Origin: JBIOYL01 sp044870185
GTDB lineage: Bacteria > Actinomycetota > CALGFH01
DNA: 15,522 nucleotides
Reading direction: 5' to 3'
NCBI GenBank assembly: GCA_044870185.1
Contig: JBIOYL010000045.1
Location: 1-15,522 of the forward strand
The notes beneath the pieces were generated by a model. The model was not told the origin of the DNA. It worked only from the letters and a program-made list of their open reading frames with translations, and did not search any database. The stretch's first letter is position 1. Each line of letters starts with the position of its first letter. Of this stretch, positions 1 to 6,160 are shown one piece after another. A program made the position numbers and the translations under genes.

Positions 1-167
1 ACGCTGCGTGGACGTTGCCCCAGCGGCCGGCGAGGCCGCTCAACAACACGACTTGGAGATCTCCTACGAGAAGACGGCGGCGGCTCGTGGGCGCTCGGTG
101 GACGCCGCGCCTCGTCTCTGTCGCCTCGCCAGACGACGAAAGGAGCTGATCAGCAGGAACTTCCTGA

Positions 168-209
168 AGCCCTCTCGCGGACTCGAACCGCGGACCCCCT
201 CCTTACCAT
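168..209 (-). tRNA. 3' half of tRNA-Thr(GGT), partial; possible att remnant
   Basis: On the minus strand this reads as the 3' half of a tRNA. It has an anticodon loop with GGT at 205-207, a 3' anticodon-stem strand GGAGG, a five-base variable loop, a T arm with stem CGCGG/CCGCG around TTCGAGT, and the 3' acceptor strand AGAGGGC at 169-175. The 5' half is missing: the sequence above position 210 has no GCCCTCT acceptor strand, no D arm and no pairing anticodon strand. The copy therefore breaks at the anticodon loop. It is followed by TTCA rather than an encoded CCA. Such 3' fragments are typical footprints of elements that integrate into tRNA genes. No integrase is visible in the window. Confidence 0.65.
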
Positions 210-369
210 GGGCCGCAATGGACGAAGGCGCGTCGGCCTGAGAACATGGACCGGACCTGCCACAGTTCATCGTCGCGGTCTCCAGCCCGGCGACAGCTCG
301 TCGCGTTGTATGCTCAACGCCGCCTCCGACGCATCTTGGTGCGCAAATATTCTGTGCCATGATGCGTCG
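210..369. other. Spacer between tRNA fragment and vapB, with a weak promoter candidate
   Basis: No gene is supported in this 160-base stretch, nor in bases 1-167, where no frame resembles a family I know. A TATTCT at 348-353 could serve as a -10 element for vapBC, but no good -35 accompanies it. The vapB ATG lies only about 17 bases further on and has no Shine-Dalgarno sequence, so the transcript might be nearly leaderless. Confidence 0.25.
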
Positions 370-630
370 ATGCGAACGACCGTGAGCATCGATCCCGACC
401 TGGCGGCCAAGCTTCGAAGGATCGCCCGGGAGCGGGACATCTCCTTCAAGGAAGCCCTCAACGCCGCGCTTCGGGCCGGACTGGCCGCGCAAGCCGGCAC
501 GGCACGTCCCTACCGTCTGCGGGCGTGCCGTCTCGGCCTGCGAGCCGGGATCGAGCTCGACAAGGCGCTCCGTGTGGCCTCGTCCCTGGAGGATGAGGAG
601 ACCGTCCGCAAGCTCGAGCTCCGCAAGTGA
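370..630 (+). CDS. vapB: VapB-type antitoxin
   Basis: An 86-residue protein that should bind and neutralise the VapC toxin and repress the shared promoter. The N-terminus begins MRTTVSIDPDLAAKL and continues with helices like those of ribbon-helix-helix antitoxins (strand at residues 2-6, helices about 8-34). The C-terminal half is charged and matches the toxin-wrapping tail of such proteins. The start at 370 is chosen because the similarity to VapB begins exactly there; the frame stays open further upstream but looks non-coding. No clear ribosome binding site is visible. The stop overlaps the vapC start by four bases (GTGA), so the two are translationally coupled. The family call rests on pattern and context. 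Confidence 0.75.
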   Translation: MRTTVSIDPDLAAKLRRIARERDISFKEALNAALRAGLAAQAGTARPYRLRACRLGLRAGIELDKALRVASSLEDEETVRKLELRK

Positions 631-1055
631 AGCTCACGGACGTGAACCTGCTGCTGTACGCGCTCGACTCGGCGGCCCCGCGGCATCGGGCGGCTCGGGT
701 GGCTGGAGGAGCAGCTGTCGGGGGCCGAGACGTTCGCCTTCACCTGGTGGTGCTGCTGGCATTCCTACGGCTCAGCACGAACCCGCGCGTCTTCGACCGG
801 CCGCTCGACCCGGCCGAGGCGTTCGACGTCGTCGACGGCTGGCTCGCGCAGCCGTGCGCGACGGTCGTGCATCCAACCGACCGGCACGTGGCCGTGCTGC
901 GGGAGCTGCTCGCGCCGCTCGGCACCGCGGGCAACCTCACCACCGACGCGCACCTGGCGGCGCTTGCGCTCGAGCACGGTGCCGAGCTCTGCTCGTCCGA
1001 CTCGGACTTCTCGCGCTTTCCTGGGCTCCGCAGGAACGACCCGCTCGGCCCCTGA
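627..1055 (+). CDS. vapC: VapC-type PIN-domain toxin ribonuclease (with internal out-of-frame patch)
   Basis: A 142-residue PIN-domain protein, the toxin partner of the preceding antitoxin; the family cleaves RNA using clustered acidic residues and Mg2+. Visible landmarks are D5 in TDVNLLLYA, LRLSTNPRVF near residue 50, NLTTDAHLAALA near 105-115 and the SDSDF motif near 125, all typical of the family. Residues about 25-40 do not fit. The expected tryptophan-containing helix (WLEEQLSGAETFAFTW) is instead encoded in another frame. One extra G near 697-699 and one missing G near 746-748 explain this and restore the frame. The protein is full length but carries about 16 altered residues and could be inactive, or the sequence may contain errors here. 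The GTG start overlaps the vapB stop. Confidence 0.78.
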   Translation: MKLTDVNLLLYALDSAAPRHRAARVAGGAAVGGRDVRLHLVVLLAFLRLSTNPRVFDRPLDPAEAFDVVDGWLAQPCATVVHPTDRHVAVLRELLAPLGTAGNLTTDAHLAALALEHGAELCSSDSDFSRFPGLRRNDPLGP

Positions 1056-1130
1056 CCGGCGTGGCGCGGCAGCCCCGCAAGTGGGACGGTCGAGGGTGCC
1101 TGCGATGGCAACGACCCCCGCCGCCGGAGC

Positions 1131-1856
1131 CTACGAGGGGGTCGGCTTGAGCGCGACGCCCAGCGGGCGGCGCCGCTCGACCCGGCCGAGCAGCAGGACG
1201 TGCACCGCGAACAGGATGATCGCGGCGCCCAGGAACAGCAGGCTCGGCAGCTTGGGCGCGCCCGGGTCGCGGTAGGCGAACGTGGCGACCGGGGCGATGT
1301 TCGGCTTGGTCAGCCCCGAGCCGGCCGGCGGCTGCTTGGGGGAGATGACGATGGCGGCCAGCTCGGTGCCCTTCTGGGTCGTATAGAAGACCTTGGCATC
1401 CAGGTTGGTGACGTCGAGCTCCTTGGAGGAGTCGGTGATCTTCTTGTTGGTGGTTTCGATCAGCGTCTGCAACGCGGCCTGCTTGGCCGTGTCCAGGTCC
1501 GCCTTGAGGGCCTCCTGCTTGGCCGGCAGGGTCCCGCCGCCCGCGGGCTCCTCCGGGGTGACCTGCCAGCCGTTGCCGGCCCTGCCCGCAAAGCTCCTGA
1601 CCGCGTCGTAGGTGGCGGCGGTCGAGCTGGTGGCCGTGAAGAACTTGAACGACGGGTCGGTGCCCTTCGGGCCGGTCAGCGCCGGCGTCCCGGGCAGGCC
1701 GAAGCTCCAGGTCGCCGACAGGAAGATCAGGAACCCGAAGAAGGCGGTCCCCGCGATCAGATAGCCCTTGAGCGCGCCGAAGTTGGCGGCGAGCAGCATG
1801 AAGACCGACCCCGGCAGCAGCAGGAAGCCGATCACGAGGATGAGCGCACCCTTCAC
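1131..1856 (-). CDS. Unknown three-helix membrane protein, last gene of the cytochrome bc operon
   Basis: A 241-residue protein of no family I recognise. It has two hydrophobic helices at about 3-24 and 31-53, a soluble region of about 150 residues (55-200), then a third helix at 204-224 and a short basic tail (GRVERRR). By the positive-inside rule the soluble region probably faces outward. It contains no CxxCH, no Cys and no evident cofactor motif; residues 110-148 look helical and charged. The GTG start is supported by AAGGAGG about ten bases upstream. It follows the cytochrome c gene after 72 bases and is the last gene of the operon, so an accessory or assembly subunit of the quinol:cytochrome c reductase is a reasonable inference. 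Confidence 0.75.
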   Translation of the reverse strand: MKGALILVIGFLLLPGSVFMLLAANFGALKGYLIAGTAFFGFLIFLSATWSFGLPGTPALTGPKGTDPSFKFFTATSSTAATYDAVRSFAGRAGNGWQVTPEEPAGGGTLPAKQEALKADLDTAKQAALQTLIETTNKKITDSSKELDVTNLDAKVFYTTQKGTELAAIVISPKQPPAGSGLTKPNIAPVATFAYRDPGAPKLPSLLFLGAAIILFAVHVLLLGRVERRRPLGVALKPTPS

Positions 1857-1910
1857 GCGAGGTCTGCCTCCTTGATGCGAACGCGCGGCATGCGGACGGG
1901 CGGTGCGGGC

Positions 1911-1926
1911 CGGCCCTGCAGGGCCG
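1911..1926. terminator. Perfect 16-bp palindrome just after the cytochrome c gene
   Basis: CGGCCCTGCAGGGCCG is fully self-complementary and starts two bases beyond the cytochrome c stop codon in the direction of transcription. As RNA it would fold into a six-pair GC stem with a TGCA loop. There is no T tract. It may act as a partial terminator or 3' stabiliser that lowers expression of the last gene. Confidence 0.35.
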
Positions 1927-1928
1927 CC

Positions 1929-2603
1929 CTACAGCAGGCGCCGGCTCGGGCCGTCCGGCGGGCCCGACGCCTTGAACTGCAGCTGTGGACGTTTCTTGTT
2001 GTCGCTCTGGATCGTCAGGAGATAGTTCACCAGGTTGGTGATCTGCTGGTCGTTCATGGGGCCGCCGTAGCGGATGCCCCAGGTCGGCATGGGCGTGGGC
2101 GGCCGGCCGTGCTGGATGGTGTCCCAGGCGACCGCGGCGACGTCCTGGCCCTGGTGGCGCTGCCAGATCTCGTGCAGGTTGGGGACCGGGTAGTCGGCCG
2201 GCTTGGCGCCCGGTTGGTTGGGGAAGACGTAGCGCTTGACCACGCCGCCCTGGGCGCCTGCGCCGTGGCAGCGGGCGCAGAACTGCTCGAAGGTGGCCCG
2301 CCCCTCCTCCACCGACTTGGCGGCCAGCTCCTGCTTGGCCTTGGCCTGGCGGCTCGGCTCCTGCAGGTACAGGATGGGCATGAGGATGGCCAGCGCCAGG
2401 GTCAGCCCCGCGCCGGCGAGCTGGTAGCGCTCCAGCAGCCGGCCCTCCAGCGGCTCGTCGGCCGGCCCCGGCCGGCGTGACGGCGGCACCCCGGGGCCGG
2501 CCTCCTTGGCCTTCTGCCGGCCGAGCCAGAGGAAGTAGATGCCGGCGGCCAGGATGAAGATGGCCGCCAGGAACAGCAGGACGAGGACGAGGCCCTTGCT
2601 CAC
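1929..2603 (-). CDS. Membrane-anchored monohaem cytochrome c subunit
   Basis: A 224-residue cytochrome c, the likely electron acceptor from the Rieske protein. Two N-terminal hydrophobic helices (about 4-26 and 62-80) precede an outward-facing class I-like cytochrome domain. Haem attachment is at C109-A-R-C112-H113, and M172 in PMPTWG is the probable sixth ligand. The region TNLVNYLLTIQS (189-200) is the usual C-terminal helix. The short segment between the helices (about 28-60) is Pro- and charge-rich. The GTG start overlaps the stop of the Rieske gene (GTGA), which fixes it. Haem would be attached outside the membrane by the System II proteins encoded divergently. It is not the diheme QcrC of mainstream Actinobacteria. 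Confidence 0.9.
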   Translation of the reverse strand: MSKGLVLVLLFLAAIFILAAGIYFLWLGRQKAKEAGPGVPPSRRPGPADEPLEGRLLERYQLAGAGLTLALAILMPILYLQEPSRQAKAKQELAAKSVEEGRATFEQFCARCHGAGAQGGVVKRYVFPNQPGAKPADYPVPNLHEIWQRHQGQDVAAVAWDTIQHGRPPTPMPTWGIRYGGPMNDQQITNLVNYLLTIQSDNKKRPQLQFKASGPPDGPSRRLL

Positions 2604-3214
2604 GCGCTCCCGCCCCCGATGGAGATGCAGTGCGGCCCCTCGAGCTCCTGCCCGGTGGTGTTGGTGCCGCGCGGCGGGCCGGTGACGAGCTTGGAGGTGT
2701 CGACCACGACCTGGTCGCCCTGCAGGGTGATCGGGAAGCGGTCCAGGCCGCGAGGGGCCGGCCCCTCCTTGTACTCACCGGCCTGGTTGTACTTGGAGCC
2801 GTGGCAGGGGCACTCCCACCACTGCGAGCTGGCGCACCAGGGCACCCGGCAGCCGAGGTGCACGCAGCGCTGGTACAGGGCCATGTAGCCGCCCTCGGTC
2901 ACGCCCTTGTAGATGGTGTTGGTGCCGTTGCCGTCGTAGGGGACGAGGTAGAAGCGGCCGTCGGGCACGTAGGCGTAGCCCTTGTTGGCGGTGATGTCGG
3001 CGTTGATCTTGGCCTTGGTGCCCGCCTTGATCTTGGTGCCGAAGCCCTCGGTCAGGTTCGGCCACAGGAAGAACACGGTGCCCGCCCCGAAGCCGGCGAT
3101 GCTGGCCCCGAGCGCCGCCAGCCAGGTCGTGCGCAGGAACGAGCGCCGGCTCACCTGGGGCTTGCGGGCTGCCGGCCGGGGTGTGGCCGGGGGGACCCCC
3201 GAGGTCGTCGCCAT
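2600..3214 (-). CDS. qcrA: Rieske [2Fe-2S] iron-sulfur protein
   Basis: A 204-residue Rieske subunit that takes one electron from quinol at the outer quinone site and passes it to cytochrome c. A twin-arginine signal/anchor (SRRSFLRTTW, residues 22-31, then a hydrophobic stretch to about 51) directs folded export by Tat and anchors the protein. Both cluster boxes are present: C117-V-H119-L-G-C122 and C135-P-C137-H138-G-S. C117, H119, C135 and H138 hold the cluster, and C122 and C137 should form the disulfide. The ATG start has a GAAAGGA ribosome site upstream. It lies 28 bases after the subunit IV gene and overlaps the cytochrome c gene, consistent with one operon. Confidence 0.93.
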   Translation of the reverse strand: MATTSGVPPATPRPAARKPQVSRRSFLRTTWLAALGASIAGFGAGTVFFLWPNLTEGFGTKIKAGTKAKINADITANKGYAYVPDGRFYLVPYDGNGTNTIYKGVTEGGYMALYQRCVHLGCRVPWCASSQWWECPCHGSKYNQAGEYKEGPAPRGLDRFPITLQGDQVVVDTSKLVTGPPRGTNTTGQELEGPHCISIGGGSA

Positions 3215-3242
3215 GACTGCGATGTTCCTTTCTCGTGTCGCG

Positions 3243-4220
3243 CTAGAGCTCGAAGAAGACGCAGGTGCCGCTGACGGCGGTCCCGCCGCAGTTGGTGTGC
3301 CAGGGCCACACCCAGTTGAAGCCCGGCCCGCGGAAGAACGAGCCGTCGATCACCAGGATCGCCCAGAACATCAGGAACATGGTGAACAGCAGGATGGCCA
3401 GCTTGCGGTTCTCCGGGCGCGCCGACGGGTTCTTGTCGAAGTAGGGCGCGGCCGCGAGCAGGAGCAGGGCGATGCCCGGGATGGTCACGCCGGCCACCAT
3501 CGGGTGGAAGTAGCGCAGCAGCTCCTGCAGGCCGAGGAAGTACCAGGGCGCCTTCGATGGGTTGGGCGTCAGGTTGGGGTTGGCCAGCTCCCGCAGCGGC
3601 GCGTTGACGAGCATCGAGAACAAGGTGACGAAGCCGAACATGGCGAAGGCGGCGACCGCCTCGCGGATCAGCAGGTGCGGCCAGACGTTGACCTTGTCCT
3701 CCTGGCGCGGCTCGGCACGCTGGATGCCCTCGGGCGGGACCATGGCGAGCAGCCGGTGGGTCTCGCCGAACTTGGCCGCCGCCCCGGCCTGGCCCGGCAG
3801 GTCCCGGGTCGCGACCGCCGCGGCCACCCGGGCGGCGCGCTCCTCGGGCGTCAGGCGGCGGCCGCCGTTGCCGGTCGGCACCGCCCGTGGGGCGGCCGGT
3901 GCCGGGGCGCCCGGGGCCGGGGCGCCCGGCGCCCGCGCGACCCCAGGCGGCGGCGCCGTCCCGGCGGCCGCCGCGGACGGTGCCGCCGCCACGGGCGCCT
4001 CGGCCGCCGCGGCGGCCGCCGGTGCCGGTGCCGTGGCGGCCGCGGCCGGCTGGGCGGCCTGGCCGTCGCCCGCGCCCTGCTGCAGCGACAGGCGGTTGGC
4101 GCCGCGGGCCTTGCGGGCGGCGAACGACTTGGCCTTGGCCCTGGCCGTGCGCTCCGACTCGCCCGCCGCGATCAGGCGCTCGTAGGTCTCCTGGTCTGGC
4201 TGGATCTCGTCTTGTGCCAT
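3243..4220 (-). CDS. petD: Cytochrome b C-terminal half (subunit IV/PetD-like) with long Ala/Pro-rich N-terminus
   Basis: A 325-residue protein whose last 150 residues form the C-terminal cytochrome b domain. It has three hydrophobic helices at about 185-206, 240-259 and 273-291, and the quinol-site loop KAPWYFLGLQELL at 223-235 (APWY in place of the PEWY seen in many relatives). The first 180 residues are unusual. A charged helical motif (YERLIAAGESERTARAKA, 13-30) is followed by an Ala/Pro-rich low-complexity stretch (about 55-115) and a charged linker. Typical PetD is about 160 residues. The start at 4220 is set by GGGAGGA upstream and by its position 17 bases after the cytochrome b6-like stop. 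The C-terminal tail, containing C311 and C320, lies beyond the last helix. Confidence 0.92.
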   Translation of the reverse strand: MAQDEIQPDQETYERLIAAGESERTARAKAKSFAARKARGANRLSLQQGAGDGQAAQPAAAATAPAPAAAAAAEAPVAAAPSAAAAGTAPPPGVARAPGAPAPGAPAPAAPRAVPTGNGGRRLTPEERAARVAAAVATRDLPGQAGAAAKFGETHRLLAMVPPEGIQRAEPRQEDKVNVWPHLLIREAVAAFAMFGFVTLFSMLVNAPLRELANPNLTPNPSKAPWYFLGLQELLRYFHPMVAGVTIPGIALLLLAAAPYFDKNPSARPENRKLAILLFTMFLMFWAILVIDGSFFRGPGFNWVWPWHTNCGGTAVSGTCVFFEL

Positions 4221-4237
4221 GAGGGTCCTCCCGCGGC

Positions 4238-5023
4238 CTACAGCGGGCCGGAGATGCCGCCGTCCTTGCGGATGCGCCAGAAGTGGACCGCCATGAAGAT
4301 GACGGCCACGAACGGCAGCGCCAGGACGTGCAGCACGTACCAGCGGATCAGAGTGGCCGGGCCGATCTCGACCGAGCCGAGCAGCACGAAGCGGACCTGG
4401 CTGCCAATCACCGGCGAGTAGCCCATCATCGAGGTCCCGACCGCCACGGCCCAGATGGCGAGCTGGTCCCAGGGCAGCAGGTAGCCGGTGAACGACAGCA
4501 GCAGCGTGAGCAACAGCAGCACGATCCCGACGACCCAGTTGAACTCCCGCGGCGGCTTGTAGGCGCCGTGGTAGAAGACGCGGGCCATGTGCAGGAACAC
4601 GGTGAACACCATGAGGTGGGCGGCCCAGCGGTGCATGTTGCGCACGAGCTGGCCGAAGTTCACCGAGGTGGACAGGGCCTGCATGTCGCTGTAGGCGAGC
4701 TCCTGCCCGAGCCCGGCCGTCGGCCGGTAGAAGAACATCAGGTAGATGCCGGTCAGCGTGAGCAGGATGAACAGGAAGAACGACAGCCCGCCGAGGCAGA
4801 ACGTGTAGGTCAGCTTCAGCCCGTGCCGCTTCACCTTCACCGGGTGCAGGTGGTACAGCACATTGTTCATCATCGCCAGCGCCCGGTCGCGGGAGGTGTC
4901 GCGATAGCCGGGCCGGTAGATCGAGCCGGGCCGGAAGATCGACTTCCACACCTGGGAGTCCCTCGTGCGCTCCCACAGCTCCCCCGGCTTGGGGGGCCTC
5001 GGCGGCCGAAGCTTCGATGCCAC
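4238..5023 (-). CDS. petB: Cytochrome b6-like subunit with haem c_n-type cysteine
   Basis: A 261-residue four-helix cytochrome b that carries the two b haems and, with the next gene, the quinone sites. Haem ligands are H131 and H145 in helix B (13 residues between) and H232 and H247 in helix D (14 between, the b6f spacing; bc1 has 13). The protein ends in RKDGGISGPL, very like plant cytochrome b6. C76 in TFCLGG aligns with the b6 cysteine that binds the extra haem c_n covalently. The first 50 residues are a basic, proline-rich extension. The GTG at 5023 is preferred because GAGGAG lies just upstream; an earlier GTG at 5068 is in frame but has no comparable site. Confidence 0.93.
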   Translation of the reverse strand: MASKLRPPRPPKPGELWERTRDSQVWKSIFRPGSIYRPGYRDTSRDRALAMMNNVLYHLHPVKVKRHGLKLTYTFCLGGLSFFLFILLTLTGIYLMFFYRPTAGLGQELAYSDMQALSTSVNFGQLVRNMHRWAAHLMVFTVFLHMARVFYHGAYKPPREFNWVVGIVLLLLTLLLSFTGYLLPWDQLAIWAVAVGTSMMGYSPVIGSQVRFVLLGSVEIGPATLIRWYVLHVLALPFVAVIFMAVHFWRIRKDGGISGPL

Positions 5024-5089
5024 GCGTGTCTCCTCACAAGTCGGTGGCCCCGCTGCCGCCGGGACCACCTTGGCTGGTTCTGGCGGTCC

Positions 5090-5446
5090 CTACGCGCCCC
5101 TGGCCGCGGCTTTCGGCTCGCCCACCCGGGCATACCACAGCGCCCCGGTCGGGCAACGGTCGATGCAGATGCCGCAGCGCACGCACTCGTTGTCGTCGAT
5201 CACGAACAGCGCGTGCGACGACTGGGCCAGGGTGGTGACCTCCTGGCTCTGGCCCTCGCCCACGATGTCCGGGGCCAGCATGTAGATGCAGTCCCACGGG
5301 CAGACGTCCTCGCACGCCCGGCACAGGATGCACAGCTCCGGGGACAGGGCGATGTGCCGGCGCGGCTTGATGCGCTCCTGCAGCCAGTTCGGGTCGACAG
5401 TCTGGAGCGTGTAGTCGTCGTGGATGCTCGGCTTGTTCGGGTTCAC
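5090..5446 (-). CDS. 2[4Fe-4S] ferredoxin in the cytochrome b operon
   Basis: A 118-residue ferredoxin-type protein with two CxxCxxCxxxCP motifs: C39, C42, C45 and C49-P, then C88, C91, C94 and C98-P. Each should bind a [4Fe-4S] cluster, with the usual exchange of the fourth cysteine between the two. The 38-residue spacer between the motifs is longer than in small bacterial ferredoxins and recalls NuoI-like subunits, but no other complex I gene is present. There is no signal peptide or membrane helix, so it should sit on the cytoplasmic side. The GTG start follows AAGGACA. It lies 66 bases before petB and 24 bases after the first operon gene, so it may deliver electrons to, or dock on, the cytochrome b6-like subunit. 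Confidence 0.88.
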   Translation of the reverse strand: MNPNKPSIHDDYTLQTVDPNWLQERIKPRRHIALSPELCILCRACEDVCPWDCIYMLAPDIVGEGQSQEVTTLAQSSHALFVIDDNECVRCGICIDRCPTGALWYARVGEPKAAARGA

Positions 5447-5470
5447 GGTTGTGTCCTTGCGTGCGACGAC

Positions 5471-5812
5471 CTACTTGTAGCCACCGGTGGCCTCGCGTTT
5501 CTCCTCCCCCCGGGGCAGCACCTTGGGGCGGCGCCTGTTGTAGACCCCGACGGCGACGCCGGCCGCGACCAGCACCACGCCGTACCAGCCGACCACGATC
5601 AGGTCGCGGAAGGCCTGCTGGTTCAGGACCAGCTTGCGCACGCCCAGGTCGAAGGTCCAGGTCGCCGTGAGCTTCAGCGTGCTGTCCCAGAAGTACAGCC
5701 ACCAGGACGGGATGACGGCCATGAACACGAACAGGCCGAGCCAGATCGCCATCATCGCGAGCGTGAGCTGCACCCAGCGCTCGCCCTCGTCCTTCGGGTG
5801 ACGCAACGACAT
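5471..5812 (-). CDS. Small two-helix membrane protein, first gene of the cytochrome bc operon
   Basis: A 113-residue protein of no family I recognise. It has hydrophobic helices at about 16-38 and 70-92, aromatic residues (PSWWLYFW, 35-42) at the outer edge of the first helix, an outer loop of about 30 residues and a basic C-terminal tail (NRRRPK and onward). It has no Cys or His cofactor motif. The ATG at 5812 is preferred; an in-frame GTG at 5842 would add ten residues, and neither has a perfect ribosome site. As the promoter-proximal gene ahead of the ferredoxin, it may be a small structural subunit, perhaps the anchor for the ferredoxin. Confidence 0.7.
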   Translation of the reverse strand: MSLRHPKDEGERWVQLTLAMMAIWLGLFVFMAVIPSWWLYFWDSTLKLTATWTFDLGVRKLVLNQQAFRDLIVVGWYGVVLVAAGVAVGVYNRRRPKVLPRGEEKREATGGYK

Positions 5813-5884
5813 CCCGCGGGCACCCCCAAACACCGATCCCACCAGGCCAACGGCCCCCGGCCCAACGGCCGAGCCGGCCAGCGC

Positions 5885-5913
5885 ATCGTAGCATCACGGT
5901 CAGAGGCCGCCAA
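5885..5913 (-). promoter_or_regulatory. Candidate promoter of the cytochrome bc operon
   Basis: Reading the minus strand, TTGGCG (5908-5913) is separated by exactly 17 bases from TACGAT (5885-5890). Each hexamer matches four of six bases of the housekeeping consensus. It lies about 70 bases before the preferred ATG of the first operon gene, in a locally less GC-rich patch. Confidence 0.45.
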
Positions 5914-6160
5914 CGTTGCCCGGCTCCTGTGGATCGGCCGCTCCACCTGCACAAATGCACGTGAACGTGTGCGCCGGGTCCGGCCACCGGGCGCCCGTGG
6001 CCGCCCGCCGCGCCCGTCCGGCCACCGGCCGCCCGCGGGCGGGTGCGCCCCGTCCGGCCACGGCCGCGGGCGGGTACGCCCCGTCCGGCCACCCGCCCGC
6101 TACACTCGCTTCGGCTGGTGCTACGTTCGCGCCCGCAGCCGGGGAGGTGGCCTCGAGTCC
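5914..6160. other. Divergent intergenic region between the respiratory operon and the maturation operon
   Basis: About 250 bases without a gene. It contains the GC-rich repeats listed separately and, just after them, TACACT at 6101-6106, a possible -10 for the plus-strand genes but without a recognisable -35. The two units transcribed away from it make a cytochrome complex and its assembly factors, so shared control from here is plausible. Confidence 0.4.
6034..6095. repeat. Two tandem 31-bp direct repeats plus a degenerate third copy
   Basis: The units at 6034-6064 and 6065-6095 are nearly identical (GGGCGGGTGCGCCCC versus GGGCGGGTACGCCCC, followed by GTCCGGCCAC in both). A partial copy (CGCCCGTCCGGCCACCGG) precedes them around 6011-6028. 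The array ends a few bases before TACACT, so the repeats could be regulator binding sites or simple GC-rich slippage. Confidence 0.65.

Noticed and set aside
8..241. 77-codon plus-strand frame containing GLEPRTPSLPW
   Set aside because: That peptide is the antisense translation of the tRNA-Thr fragment, a well-known false ORF; the rest has no family resemblance.
937..2778. 613-codon minus-strand open frame
   Set aside because: It is out of frame with the cytochrome c, Rieske and membrane protein genes, and its translation is low-complexity Arg/Pro/Gly sequence.
3890..4090. GC-rich repetitive stretch as a possible DNA repeat array
   Set aside because: It is the coding sequence of the Ala/Pro-rich linker in the subunit IV-like protein and has no regular repeat unit.
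3243..4976. Subunit IV reading frame extended upstream to a 577-residue fusion
   Set aside because: The extra part is antisense-like Arg/Ala-rich sequence overlapping petB in another frame; the ATG at 4220 with GGGAGGA is the real start.
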